Source: Streptomyces sp. HNM0574
GTDB lineage: Bacteria; Actinomycetota; Actinomycetes; Streptomycetales; Streptomycetaceae
Assembly: GCF_012726235.1 (NCBI RefSeq)
Contig: NZ_JAASAH010000003.1
Location: forward strand, 248,001-312,000
Reading direction: 5' to 3'
Length of the DNA: 64,000 nucleotides
Positions 33,680 to 42,268 of the stretch are shown here, piece by piece. The translations under genes and the position numbers were made by a program. The notes under the pieces are model-generated. The model was not told where the DNA came from, made no database searches, and was given only the letters and a program-made list of their open reading frames with translations. The stretch's first letter is position 1; every line of letters starts with the position of its first letter.

Positions 33680-34648
33680 TCAGCGCGCGGAGCCCGTCCG
33701 GACGGCGCCCATGCTCGCGGCGACGACCAGCGCGATCGCGACCAGCTCCACCGGACCGAAGCTCTGGTCCAGCACCAGGAACCCGGCCGTGGTCGCCGCG
33801 ACCGGCATCAGGCTCATCAGCACCGCGAAGGTCGCGGCCGGCAGCCTGCGCAGCGCGAACAGCTCCAGGGTGTACGGCAGCCCGGAGGAGAGCACCGCGA
33901 CGGCGGCGCCCAGCCCCAGCGTGACCGGGTCGAGCAGCGCAGCCCCCGCGTCGGCCACCCCCAGCGGCGCGCTGACCAGCGCGGCCACGCCCATCGCCAG
34001 CGCCAGCCCGTCCACCCCGGGGAAGCGCGCCCCGGTCCTGGCGTTGAAGACGATGTACGCGCTCCACATGGCCCCGGCGGCGAGCGCGAAGGCGACGCCC
34101 GCGACGTCGAGCTTGTCGAAGCCGCTGCTGCCCAGCAGGTACACCCCGGCCAGCGCCAGCCCGGCCCACAGCCAGCTGAGCGCGCGGCGGGACGCGACGA
34201 CGGACAGGGTGAGCGGGCCGAGCAGCTCCAGGGTGACCGCGGCGCCGAGCGGAATCCGGTCGATGGCCTGGTAGAAGAGCGAGTTCATGGTGCCGAGCGC
34301 GACGCCGAGGCCGATGACGACGCCCCAGTCGGCGCGCGAGTGGCCCCGTACCTTCGGCCGGCACACCGCGAGCATGATCAGCGCGGAGAAGATCAGCCGC
34401 AGCGCGACGACGCCGAGCGCGCCCGCGCGCGGGAACAGCGTCGCGGCCACCGCGGACCCGAACTGGAGCGACATCGCGCTGCAGATCACCAGGCCCACGG
34501 CACCCAGCCGCGCCCGGCTCACGCCCGCCTGCCCGCCGTCGGGCCCCGTACCGCGCGTGGCGGAGACGGCGGCGGCCGCCTCGGGGGCCGCGGACTCGGG
34601 GAGGGCTGCGGTGGCGTCGGCCCCTGCCGGGCGGTCGGCATGCGTCAT
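33680..34648 (-). CDS. EamA/DMT family transporter
   Basis: The 322-residue protein has about ten hydrophobic segments in two EamA halves (LGAVGLVICSAMSLQFGSAV starts the first, AATFAVLMSLMPVAATTAGF lies in the second). Such transporters export amino acids or metabolites; this one resembles the RhtA/threonine-exporter group. The N-terminus is hydrophilic. A LysR gene is divergent, 69 bases away, and an inverted repeat lies between them, so LysR control is likely. The methyltransferase follows 30 bases downstream. Confidence 0.87.
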   Translation of the reverse strand: MTHADRPAGADATAALPESAAPEAAAAVSATRGTGPDGGQAGVSRARLGAVGLVICSAMSLQFGSAVAATLFPRAGALGVVALRLIFSALIMLAVCRPKVRGHSRADWGVVIGLGVALGTMNSLFYQAIDRIPLGAAVTLELLGPLTLSVVASRRALSWLWAGLALAGVYLLGSSGFDKLDVAGVAFALAAGAMWSAYIVFNARTGARFPGVDGLALAMGVAALVSAPLGVADAGAALLDPVTLGLGAAVAVLSSGLPYTLELFALRRLPAATFAVLMSLMPVAATTAGFLVLDQSFGPVELVAIALVVAASMGAVRTGSAR

Positions 34649-34651
34649 ACC

Positions 34652-34675
34652 GGAACGCTAGGACCTGCCCGTTCC
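34652..34675. promoter_or_regulatory. inverted repeat between eamA-like and lysR-like genes
   Basis: GGAACG (34652-34657) and CGTTCC (34670-34675) are 12 bases apart in the 69-base divergent gap. This is a possible LysR-type binding site acting on both genes, though it is not a strict T-N11-A match. Confidence 0.4.
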
Positions 34676-34717
34676 AGCTGTGAAATGCCACGGCACCGGT
34701 GGTTATGCTCCGTGGAC

Positions 34718-35641
34718 ATGACCAACGTCGAGCTGCGGCACCTCCGCGCCTTCCTCGCCATTGCCGAGGAGGGCAGCATCACCGCGGCCGCCGCGCGGCT
34801 GCGCGTCGGCCAGCCCGCGCTCTCCCGCACCCTGCGCGCGCTGGAGGACCGGATCGGCGCCCGGCTCGTCGACCGCTCCACCCACCACCTGGAGCTCACC
34901 CCCGAGGGACGCGCCTTCCACGGCCGCGCCGCCTCGGCCGTCACCGCCTTCGACCACGCGCTCGACCCCACCCGGCCCGCGCACCGGCCGCTCCGCCTCG
35001 GCCACGCCTGGTCCGCGCTGGGCCGCTGGACGACACCGCTGCTCCGCCGCTGGCGCGCCGAGCACCCCGGGACACCGCTGGAGCTGCTCCGCCTCGACGA
35101 CCGCACGGCCGGACTCCTCGGCGGCCGCGCCGACGCGGCCCTCCTGCGCGGCGAACACCCGGGCCCCGGGGCGGAGTTCACCGTCGAGGGCTTCCGGCCC
35201 GGCGAGCTGGTGAGCACCTGGCTGCTGGACGAGCCCCGCGTCGCCGCCGTCCCCGCGGACAGCGAACTCGCCCGCGCCGCCGGCCCGTTGACGCTGGCGG
35301 ACCTGGCCGGGATGCCGATCGCCCTCAACACCGTCTCCGGGCACACCACCCTGGACCTGTGGCCCGCCGGCGTCCGCCCCGACGCCTCCCGCACCGTCGA
35401 GGTCGCCAACACCGACGACTGGCTGGGCGCGATCGCCGCGGGCGGCGCCGTCGGCGTCTCCACCGAGGCGACGGCCCAGCTGCACGTCCACCCGGACGTC
35501 CGCTACCGCCCGCTCGCCGGGGTCTCCCCCGTGTCGCTGCTGCTGGTCCACCGCGCCGCCCCGGTGCACCCGGCCGTGCCCGCGCTGGTGCGGCTGGCCC
35601 GCGAGGTGCTCGGCGGCCCGCCCCCGGCCGGCCCGCATTGA
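34718..35641 (+). CDS. LysR family transcriptional regulator
   Basis: The 307-residue protein has the LysR helix-turn-helix at residues 1-60 (LRHLRAFLAIAEEGSITAAA, then GQPALSRTLRALEDRIGARL) and a two-lobed substrate-binding effector domain (PLRLGHAWSALGRWTTPLL onward). It is divergent from an EamA transporter and should control it and itself, as is usual for LysR pairs. The start ATG gives the family-standard N-terminus. The downstream gene is on the same strand but 140 bases away. Confidence 0.9.
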   Translation: MTNVELRHLRAFLAIAEEGSITAAAARLRVGQPALSRTLRALEDRIGARLVDRSTHHLELTPEGRAFHGRAASAVTAFDHALDPTRPAHRPLRLGHAWSALGRWTTPLLRRWRAEHPGTPLELLRLDDRTAGLLGGRADAALLRGEHPGPGAEFTVEGFRPGELVSTWLLDEPRVAAVPADSELARAAGPLTLADLAGMPIALNTVSGHTTLDLWPAGVRPDASRTVEVANTDDWLGAIAAGGAVGVSTEATAQLHVHPDVRYRPLAGVSPVSLLLVHRAAPVHPAVPALVRLAREVLGGPPPAGPH

Positions 35642-35781
35642 GCCTTCCGTCCGTCACCCGTGCGAGGGGAACCCGTCGGCCGGGGCACGCGTTCTTCCGA
35701 GAAGAGCGGAGACGGGGCACACCGCTCCTCCGCGGAATTCCGTGCCACCCGTTCCGTACCGCACCAGCAGGAGGCAGGACC

Positions 35782-36015
35782 ATGGCGGGTTTCCTCGACA
35801 GGGCCAAGGAACAGGCCCAGTCAGCGCTCAACCAGGGCAAGCAGAAGGTGGACGAGGTCCAGGCACAGCGCGCGGGCCAGGACCTGCTGCGCAAGCTGGG
35901 CGCCGCCTACTACGCCGAGCAGCGCGGCAACGGCTCGGCCGACGACGTGCAGCGGGCCCTCACGGAGCTGGAGCAGCACATCGCCACCCACGGCGACGGC
36001 TTCCTGCACCACTGA
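35782..36015 (+). CDS. small conserved hydrophilic protein
   Basis: The 77-residue protein (MAGFLDRAKEQAQSALNQGK) is helical and charged with no membrane segment. A single long amphipathic helix is followed by HIATHGDGFLHH. AGGAGG lies seven bases before the ATG, which is a strong start signal. I recognise the pattern of conserved Streptomyces small proteins but no function. It ends just before a hairpin and is convergent with the Nudix gene. Confidence 0.72.
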   Translation: MAGFLDRAKEQAQSALNQGKQKVDEVQAQRAGQDLLRKLGAAYYAEQRGNGSADDVQRALTELEQHIATHGDGFLHH

Positions 36016-36031
36016 GGAAGCACGCGCGCAC

Positions 36032-36060
36032 GGCCCCGCGGGCAGGTCGTCCGCGGGGCC
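36032..36060. terminator. bidirectional hairpin between convergent genes
   Basis: GGCCCCGCGG (36032-36041) pairs with CCGCGGGGCC (36051-36060). It lies between the convergent stops at 36015 and 36082 and could end both transcripts. No U tract is present. Confidence 0.55.
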
Positions 36061-36081
36061 GCGCCGTGCCCGGGCCGCGCC

Positions 36082-36612
36082 TCAGCCGAAGCGCAGGCGG
36101 TGCAGCATCAGCAGCGCCGCCGCCGTGTTCGCGGCCGGCACCTCGCCGCGGGCGACGAGTTCGGGCGCCTCCTTGAGCGGCACCCACTCGCGCTTGTCGG
36201 ACTCGAAGTCGTCCTCGGGGTGCCCGGCGAACTCGGCCGTCTCCGACCAGTAGATGTGGTGCCGGGCGTCGGTCAGGCCGTTGGACGGCTCGACGGTCAT
36301 CAGCGGCTCCAGCGGTCCCGGACGCCAGCCGGTCTCCTCCAGCATCTCGCGCGCGGCCGCCGCGGCGATCTCCTCCCCGTCGTCGACGACACCGGCGGCC
36401 AGCTCCCAGCCCCAGCTGTCGGTGATGAACCGGTGCCGCCACAGCAGCAGCACCTCGTTCCTCTCGTTGACGGTGGTCGCCATCGCCACCGGCCGCAGCC
36501 GGATCAGATAGTGGTCGAGATGGCGGCCGTCCGGGAGAAGCACGTCCGCGAGGTTGACCCGTAGCCACTGGTTCTCGTACACAGTGTGTTCACCCAGGTT
36601 GTTCCATTGCAC
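36082..36612 (-). CDS. Nudix hydrolase
   Basis: The 176-residue enzyme has a full Nudix box, GVVDDGEEIAAAAAREMLEE followed by TGW, matching G-x5-E-x7-REUxEExGU. It hydrolyses nucleoside diphosphates linked to another group; the wording around it (YLIRLRPVAM, WELAAGVVDDG) resembles ADP-ribose or nucleoside-diphosphate-sugar pyrophosphatases. I chose the GTG at 36612 because AGGAAGGGGG lies about eight bases upstream. A GTG at 36645 would add 11 residues and lacks such a site. The neighbouring regulator ends 53 bases before it. Confidence 0.83.
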   Translation of the reverse strand: MQWNNLGEHTVYENQWLRVNLADVLLPDGRHLDHYLIRLRPVAMATTVNERNEVLLLWRHRFITDSWGWELAAGVVDDGEEIAAAAAREMLEETGWRPGPLEPLMTVEPSNGLTDARHHIYWSETAEFAGHPEDDFESDKREWVPLKEAPELVARGEVPAANTAAALLMLHRLRFG

Positions 36613-36697
36613 GTATGTGCCCCCTTCCTGGCGGAAATTGGGCACATCCCAGCACGCCGCGACGCCCGCACGACAGGAGGCGCACAGCCACGGCCCC

Positions 36698-38065
36698 TCA
36701 CCGCAGGGGCACCCGCAGCGCCTCCTCGATCAGCCGCGCCGCCTCGGCCGCCGGCGTCCCCGGCGACCGCACCAGGTGGTCGCGCACCTGCCGCATCCGG
36801 CCCCGCAGCCGCTGCGACTCGATGCCCTGCGCGTGGCCCACCATCTCGGCCGCGATGCGCGCCGCCCGCTCCGCCTCGCCGCTGCGCAGCGCGACGTCGG
36901 TGAGCGTCGCCAGCCGGTTCACCCGCCCGCGCACATGCGCGGGGGCGCGGGCGGCCTCCTCGGCGTACCGGCCGGCCGCGTCCAGCTCGCCCAGCGCCAA
37001 CAGCGTCTCGGCCAGCCGGACTTCGAGCAGCCCCGGCTGGACGTAGCCGGTCTCCTCCGGCTCGTTCTCCGGCCTGATGCGCTGCGCGTAGGACTCGGCC
37101 GCGCGCATGCGGCTGTGCGCCGTAGCCGCGTCCCCCAGCCGTGCGTAGGCCGTGGCCTGCATCGCGTACAGGTCGGTGGCGAGCGCGGGGGACGCCTGCG
37201 CGCCCGGCGTGCGCAGCACGGCCTCGGCGCAGGCGATGGCGCGGCGGTTGTCCCCGAGGAACAGCGCCTGGTTGACCAGGAGGGCCACCACGTAGCCGCC
37301 GAACATCCGGTCCCCGCTGGCCTTTCCGAGCCGCAGCGCCTGGTGGAAGTACCGCTGCGCCAGCCCCTGCGCGTCCGCGTCGTACGCGCAGATCCCGCCG
37401 ACGGCGGCCAGCGAGCCCGCGGCGCGGCACAGACTCCGGCCCGTGCGGTCCCCGTACCCGCCGCGCAGCAGGGGCGCGACCTCGCCGGTGAGGAAGCCGA
37501 CGACGCGGGGGCGGGTCGCGACGCCGCCCGCGTTCCGGTACAGGTGCTCGTAGTGGCCCCGCGCCGCGTGCAGCACGGCCACGTCGACCTCGGTGACGGG
37601 CAGTTCGCCGCGGTGCGAGACGTCCGCGTCCTCCGGCGGGTTCTCCCACTCCCACACCGGCGCGACGGCGGCCGCGCCGGTCAGCAGCGGCGGCCCGGGC
37701 GCCCCGGCCCGCACCTGGTCCGACCGCAGGTCGGAGCGCCAGGAACCGACGGCGCGCTCGACGAACCGGCCGAGTCCGCCGTCGTCGCCCGCGTCCCGCG
37801 GGGCGGGGGGAACGGCGGCGGGCGCGGCCATGCCGATGTCGGCGAGGGTGAGTGTGCGGCCGAGCCGCCGGCCGAGCACCTCGCACACGAACTCGGGGAC
37901 CCGGCCGCGCGGGCGCTGGCCCTTCAACCACCGCGCGACGGCGGTGTGGTCGTAACGCAGGGTGCTTCCGGCTTCCGCGCCGAGCCGGTTGACGCGCGCC
38001 GCGAGACCGGACCGGGAGATCCCCGACTGGTCCAGCAGCGCGTCCAGTTGACTGTTGGGCTCCAT
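36698..38065 (-). CDS. XRE-type regulator with C-terminal TPR-like region
   Basis: The 455-residue protein starts MEPNSQLDALLDQSGISRSG, after a strong GGAGGGCGGG site. The N-terminus is a helix-turn-helix (LAARVNRLGAEAGSTLRYDH, then TAVARWLKGQRPRG). The remaining ~330 residues form helix pairs of TPR type (YFHQALRLGKASGDRMFGGY, ATAYARLGDAATAHSRMRAA). This is the layout of Streptomyces DNA-binding/TPR regulators of development and antibiotic production. It is divergent from a paralogue beginning at 38356. A palindrome is present in the shared gap. Confidence 0.82.
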   Translation of the reverse strand: MEPNSQLDALLDQSGISRSGLAARVNRLGAEAGSTLRYDHTAVARWLKGQRPRGRVPEFVCEVLGRRLGRTLTLADIGMAAPAAVPPAPRDAGDDGGLGRFVERAVGSWRSDLRSDQVRAGAPGPPLLTGAAAVAPVWEWENPPEDADVSHRGELPVTEVDVAVLHAARGHYEHLYRNAGGVATRPRVVGFLTGEVAPLLRGGYGDRTGRSLCRAAGSLAAVGGICAYDADAQGLAQRYFHQALRLGKASGDRMFGGYVVALLVNQALFLGDNRRAIACAEAVLRTPGAQASPALATDLYAMQATAYARLGDAATAHSRMRAAESYAQRIRPENEPEETGYVQPGLLEVRLAETLLALGELDAAGRYAEEAARAPAHVRGRVNRLATLTDVALRSGEAERAARIAAEMVGHAQGIESQRLRGRMRQVRDHLVRSPGTPAAEAARLIEEALRVPLR

Positions 38066-38113
38066 CCCGCCCTCCGTCGTCCAACTCCTGCTTCGCAGAG
38101 TAACGGACGTGCG

Positions 38114-38130
38114 TTCACACAGGGTGTGAA
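38114..38130. promoter_or_regulatory. 17-base palindrome in divergent XRE/TPR promoter region
   Basis: TTCACAC-AGG-GTGTGAA is a perfect 7+3+7 inverted repeat, 49 bases upstream of the minus-strand regulator and 226 bases upstream of the plus-strand one. It lies near a TACTCT element that could be the -10 of the minus-strand gene. A shared operator is likely. The rest of the 290-base gap shows no gene. Confidence 0.5.
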
Positions 38131-38355
38131 AAAGCCACTCGCACACACCCTCCGTACACACTCCCGCGCGGGCGCCGCATCCGCTTCTCTGGACAGTGCC
38201 CCGGCAGACCCGGGCGGACGGGGCCTCCGGCCGCCCCGGCCGGTGCACACGCACCGTGCACACCGGCCGCCCACGCAGAGCAACTGCCCACGCACAGCGA
38301 CCAGAAGGAGCGCCACACGTGAACGACCCGATACTCGTCCGGCAGGTGACCAGCC

Positions 38356-39915
38356 GTGCGGTCCGCTGAACACCCACGCCGGTCCCCCGCCCCCAACCTC
38401 GCGCTCCGTTCCCTCCTCCAGGAGACGGGATGGACCCAGGAAACCCTCGCGCGAGCGGTCACCCGCACCGGCACGGAGGTGGGACTGCGGCTGCACTACG
38501 ACCGCACCTCCGTCGCCCACTGGCTGCGCGGCAGCCGCCCCGAGCCGCAGGTGCAGCGGCTGATGGCCGAGGCGCTGTCACGGCGCCTCGGCCGCCCCGT
38601 CACCGTGACCGAGCTGGGCATGGGCGACGGCCGCAGCGGCGGCCCCGGACGCCGCCCCGCCCGGGAAGCCGACGACGCGGGCCACGGCAGGGCGGCCGAC
38701 GCCGACGCCACGGGCCTCGCCGCCGCGCACCCCGTGGACCGGCTCGCCGCCCTCACCGCCCCCGTCGTCGGCCCGCCCCGCGCGGCGCCCCCGTCCCCGG
38801 CCCCGTACCGCCTCACCCTGGTCACGGACCCGCCGCCCGCCCAAACCCCGTCCCCCGGGCGCCCGTTGCTGCCGCCGGCCACGGGCGCGTACCCCCACCT
38901 GCTCCGCCCGCCCCGGAAAGCCCTCCCCGCCATCCCCCGGGGCGGGCGGTCGGCCCGCCGTACCGATCCCGGCGAGGTGGCCTCCGTGCACGAGCACACC
39001 CGGTTCTTCGCCCAGCAGGCCGACCGGTACGGCGGCGGCCACATCCGCACCTCGCTCGCCGCGTACCTCTCCGGCCTGGTCCGGCAGCTGCGCGCCGGCG
39101 GCGAAGGGCCGCACCACGCGGCCCTGTTGGCCGGCACGGCCCGCCTCGGCTTCCTGCTGGCCAGGGTGTACGCGGACGAGCAGCGGCACGGGCTCGCCCA
39201 GCGCGCCTTCCTCACCGCGGCCGAACTCGCCCGCGAGGGCGAGGACCCGGAGGGCGTGGCCCTCGCGTACCGCGCGCTGAGCACCCAGGCCCACGAGCTG
39301 GGCCACCGCGCGCAGAGCCTCGCCCTCGCCGAGGCGGCCTGCCGCGCGGCACCGCCGGACGCCCCGCCGTCGGCCCGCTCCTTCCTGTACGCGGGCCTCG
39401 CCGTCGCGCACGCGGCGGACGGCGGGAGCGCCCGCGCGACCGAGGCGCTGGACCGCGCGGAACGCGAACTGGCCCGCACCCCGGCCGACTTGACGACCGG
39501 CCCGGACAGCCCGCTCGGCGAGGGCGCCGGCGCGTACCAGCAGGCGGCGCTGCTCTACCAGTCCAGCCGGGTGCGCGCCCGGCTCGGCGACCCCGACGGC
39601 GCGGTCCGTGACCTGCGCGCCTCCCTCGACGTACGGCCCCGCGGCGAGCGCCGGGCGCGCGCCGTGAGTCACGCGGAACTCGCCGAACTCCTGCTGGCGT
39701 ACGGCCGTTTGGAGGAAGCGTGCGCGGCCTGGCAGATCTTCCTGGAGGACTGTGCCATGGTCCGCTCTGGACGTGCCCGCCGCGCCCGCGACCGCATGCC
39801 CCGCCTGCTGCGGCCGTACGCGCGAGAGCAGTGTGTGCGGGCGCTGTTCACCCGCGCCGGAGCCGGTCACGGGCCGGACGGGGCGCCGCGGGAACACCCC
39901 GCGAACGCCCGGTGA
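38356..39915 (+). CDS. XRE-type regulator with C-terminal TPR-like region (paralogue)
   Basis: The 519-residue protein repeats the architecture of its divergent neighbour. It has an N-terminal HTH (LRSLLQETGWTQETLARAVT, then RTSVAHWLRGSRPEPQVQRL), a Pro/Ala-rich linker of ~120 residues, and a TPR-like C-terminus (RLGFLLARVYADEQRHGLAQ, ELLLAYGRLEEACAAWQIFL). The phrase LRRLGRPVTVTELGMG/LGRRLGRTLTLADIGMA is shared with the neighbour, so they are probably an old duplication. Start GTG is at 38356. In-frame alternatives are not better. No ligand or target is known. Cross-regulation through the intervening palindrome is plausible. Confidence 0.82.
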   Translation: MRSAEHPRRSPAPNLALRSLLQETGWTQETLARAVTRTGTEVGLRLHYDRTSVAHWLRGSRPEPQVQRLMAEALSRRLGRPVTVTELGMGDGRSGGPGRRPAREADDAGHGRAADADATGLAAAHPVDRLAALTAPVVGPPRAAPPSPAPYRLTLVTDPPPAQTPSPGRPLLPPATGAYPHLLRPPRKALPAIPRGGRSARRTDPGEVASVHEHTRFFAQQADRYGGGHIRTSLAAYLSGLVRQLRAGGEGPHHAALLAGTARLGFLLARVYADEQRHGLAQRAFLTAAELAREGEDPEGVALAYRALSTQAHELGHRAQSLALAEAACRAAPPDAPPSARSFLYAGLAVAHAADGGSARATEALDRAERELARTPADLTTGPDSPLGEGAGAYQQAALLYQSSRVRARLGDPDGAVRDLRASLDVRPRGERRARAVSHAELAELLLAYGRLEEACAAWQIFLEDCAMVRSGRARRARDRMPRLLRPYAREQCVRALFTRAGAGHGPDGAPREHPANAR

Positions 39916-40018
39916 ACGCGCCGGGAGGCAGCCGCCACGCTGCCGACGGGTAACGGCGGCGACGGCAGGGAATCACACCGAACACCCGGACGAGACACGG
40001 AAGATGCGGGGGCGAGAG

Positions 40019-40609
40019 ATGGCCACACCCATCACGGCGGACGCCTTGGTCGCGGCACTGAAGAAGGAAGGCGCGAAGGTCGAGGAGGTCCGCGACTGGC
40101 GCGAGCACAACCGCGACCACAAGGGCCCGTGGGGCCCGGTGCACGGCGTCATGATCCACCACACCGCGACGAGAGGCGCGAAGGAGACGGTGGACCTGAT
40201 CTACGACGGCCACGCCGACCTGCCGGGACCGCTGTCCCACGGCTGCATCACCAAGGACGGCACCATCCACCTCGTCGGGAACGGCCGCTGCAACCACGCG
40301 GGGCTCGGGGACGACGACGTGCTCCGCGCGGTCGTCGCCGAGAAGCGCACCCCCACCCCGAACCAGGTCAACACCGACGGCAACCGGCACTTCTACGGCT
40401 TCGAGTGCGAGAACCTCGGCAACGGCGAGGACCCCTGGCCCGCCGAGCAGCTGGAGGCCATCGAGAAGGCCGCGGCGGCCCTGTGCCGGCACCACGGCTG
40501 GAACGAGATGTCGGTCATCGGCCATCTTCAGTGGACGGAACAGAAGTCCGACCCCAGGGGCTTCACCATGGACGCGCTCCGCGAGCGCATCGCCGCCCGG
40601 CTGAAGTAG
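40019..40609 (+). CDS. PGRP-type N-acetylmuramoyl-L-alanine amidase without signal peptide
   Basis: The 196-residue protein is an Amidase_2/PGRP domain. Putative zinc ligands are His in VMIHHTAT, His in IGHLQWTEQKSDP and the following Asp, in the T7-lysozyme-like order. The segment HGCITKDGTIHLVGNG is typical of the family. It cleaves the bond between MurNAc and L-alanine in peptidoglycan. No signal peptide or transmembrane segment is visible, so release would need lysis, a phage-type holin or a specialised exporter. No other phage genes are present. ATG at 40019 follows GGGGGCGAGAG; an in-frame ATG at 40004 (MRGREMATP) would add five residues. Confidence 0.85.
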   Translation: MATPITADALVAALKKEGAKVEEVRDWREHNRDHKGPWGPVHGVMIHHTATRGAKETVDLIYDGHADLPGPLSHGCITKDGTIHLVGNGRCNHAGLGDDDVLRAVVAEKRTPTPNQVNTDGNRHFYGFECENLGNGEDPWPAEQLEAIEKAAAALCRHHGWNEMSVIGHLQWTEQKSDPRGFTMDALRERIAARLK

Positions 40610-40630
40610 CCCCGCGGCCACGGTGCCCGC

Positions 40631-40670
40631 GTGCGGTTCCCGGGGAGCCCCCAGCCCCCGGGAACCGCAC
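40631..40670 (+). terminator. strong hairpin after the amidase gene
   Basis: GTGCGGTTCCCGGGG (40631-40645) pairs with CCCCGGGAACCGCAC (40656-40670) over a 10-base loop. It should end the amidase transcript. No U tract is present. Confidence 0.6.
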
Positions 40671-40721
40671 GCCGCCGCCCCTCCCCCGGCACCGTCCGGG
40701 CGCCCGCGCGAGAATGCGGGC

Positions 40722-41618
40722 ATGAGCAGCGACGTCCTCGGCCAGGCGCTCGGCCCCCGGCTCCCCTCCCCGCTCCGGGAGGTGGACGAGCCCGCGTTCA
40801 CCGAGCGGGGCGTACGGCTGCTGCTCAAGCGGGACGACCTCATCCACCCCGCGCTCCCCGGCAACAAATGGCGCAAACTCGCCCCTAATCTGCGGTCCGC
40901 GACCGCCTCGGGGCACCGCGCACTGCTCACTTTCGGCGGCGCCTACTCCAACCATCTGCGCGCCACCGCCGCCGCCGGACGCCTCCTCGGCCTCGCCACC
41001 GTCGGCGTCGTACGCGGCGACGAGCTGGCCCGCAAACCGCTGAACCCCTCGCTCGCGCGCTGCGCCGCCGACGGCATGCGGCTGCACTTCGTCCCCCGCT
41101 CCGAGTACCGCCGCCGCGCCGACCCCGGCTACCTGGACGAGCTGCGCGCCCGCTTCGGCGGCCCGTACCTCGTCCCCGAGGGCGGCAGCAACGCGCTCGC
41201 CGTCGAGGGCTGCACCGCGCTCGGCGAGGAACTGCGCGGCGTCACCGACGTGGCCGCCGTCGCCTGCGGCACGGGCGGCACCCTCGCCGGGCTCGCCGCC
41301 GGACTCGCGCCCGGCCAGCGGGCCCTGGGCGTCCCGGTGCTGCGGGGCGGCTTCCTCGGTGACGAGGTGACCCGCCTCCAGCACGCGGCCTTCGGCGCGG
41401 TACGCGGCGACTGGACGCTGGACGACCGCTTCCACGGCGGCGGTTACGCCCGCACCACCCCGGAACTGGAGGAGTTCGCCGCCGCCTTCGCCGCCCGCCA
41501 CGCCCTCCCGCAGCTGGACCGCGTGTACGTGGCCAAGCTGCTGCACGCGCTCACCACACTCGCCGCGGAGGGCGCCTTCCCGGAGGGCAGCACCGTCACC
41601 GCCGTGGTGACCGGCTAG
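40722..41618 (+). CDS. ACC deaminase-like PLP enzyme (D-cysteine desulfhydrase family)
   Basis: The 298-residue fold type II PLP enzyme has the Lys of LPGNKWRKLAP (Lys49) as the PLP-binding residue, FGGAYSNHLRATAAAG and VPEGGSNALAVEG, with an ACGTGGTLAGLAAGL phosphate loop. This family includes 1-aminocyclopropane-1-carboxylate deaminase and D-cysteine desulfhydrase. The residues deciding between these are not certain, so substrate is open. ATG follows a purine-rich stretch. It is preceded by a strong hairpin and is probably monocistronic. A decayed GNAT gene follows. Confidence 0.83.
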   Translation: MSSDVLGQALGPRLPSPLREVDEPAFTERGVRLLLKRDDLIHPALPGNKWRKLAPNLRSATASGHRALLTFGGAYSNHLRATAAAGRLLGLATVGVVRGDELARKPLNPSLARCAADGMRLHFVPRSEYRRRADPGYLDELRARFGGPYLVPEGGSNALAVEGCTALGEELRGVTDVAAVACGTGGTLAGLAAGLAPGQRALGVPVLRGGFLGDEVTRLQHAAFGAVRGDWTLDDRFHGGGYARTTPELEEFAAAFAARHALPQLDRVYVAKLLHALTTLAAEGAFPEGSTVTAVVTG

Positions 41619-41691
41619 CCCGCGCGCCCGCACACGGAATCGACGGGGGAACGGACAGCACCACCACCATCACCCAGAGTGAAACAGTTGG

Positions 41692-41910
41692 TTGCGCTCC
41701 GGGTGGTTCCGGAACCTCTCCACCCGGACCGGCACTCACGGTGCGTATCCGGAACTCCCGTACGTCCGGCCCGCCGCACGCGGCGCGGGGCCCGGCGGGG
41801 CACTGCTTTCGGCCCTTGCCCGAATCTGTGCCGAGCGGGGCTATGAACGCCTTGAGTGGTGGGTATTGGACTGGAACAAGCCGTCCGTCGACCGCAACCG
41901 GTCGCCGGGG
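41692..41910 (+). pseudogene. decayed GNAT acetyltransferase fragment
   Basis: Translation of this frame gives NLSTRTGTHGAYPELPYVRP followed by ARGAGPGGALLSALARIC and ERGYERLEWWVLDWNKPSVD, a clear match in order and wording to the C-terminal half of diamine/SSAT-type GNAT enzymes. The N-terminal half is absent, and after residue ~67 the usual FYRSLGA ending is replaced by RNRSPGTDPHRE. I see no plausible start for a full enzyme. It lies in a 650-base gap before the anti-sigma gene. The rest of that gap (41911-42268) holds no recognised gene but should contain the sigH promoters. Confidence 0.7.
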
Positions 41911-42268
41911 ACGGACCCTCACCGGGAAGCACCGGCGGGCGGACGGCGTTCCGGATACCGGGGGAACCGTGGAACACGCTCACCCACGCCAACGCAGCGT
42001 AATCGCAAGAGAATTGATCCACCCGACCCCTAGCCAACCGACAGTGCCCGCGGATTTACTATCAGTGACACTTTCGGGATGAGGGTCGCGGAGATCCAAG
42101 CGGGCGACATGACGACTTGGATCGCGATAGCGTCGCAAGCGAACCATCTACCGCGCAGGTTCGTCGGTGTCGGTGCGGGAATGCGGAATCCCCGCCGGAG
42201 CACTGCCGAACCAGCGCACTCAGAACAGCGAACGAGCCGAAGAGGCTTGTGCCACCTTGGAGGTGAGG

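Noticed and set aside
40019..41618. Prophage remnant around the amidase
   Set aside because: No integrase, holin, capsid or tail gene is near, and base composition equals that of neighbours.
42158..42182. SigH autoregulatory promoter GGTT-N15-GGGAAT upstream of the anti-sigma gene
   Set aside because: The -10 part departs from GGGTAY at an important position. Kept out as a feature, though a promoter must exist in this gap.
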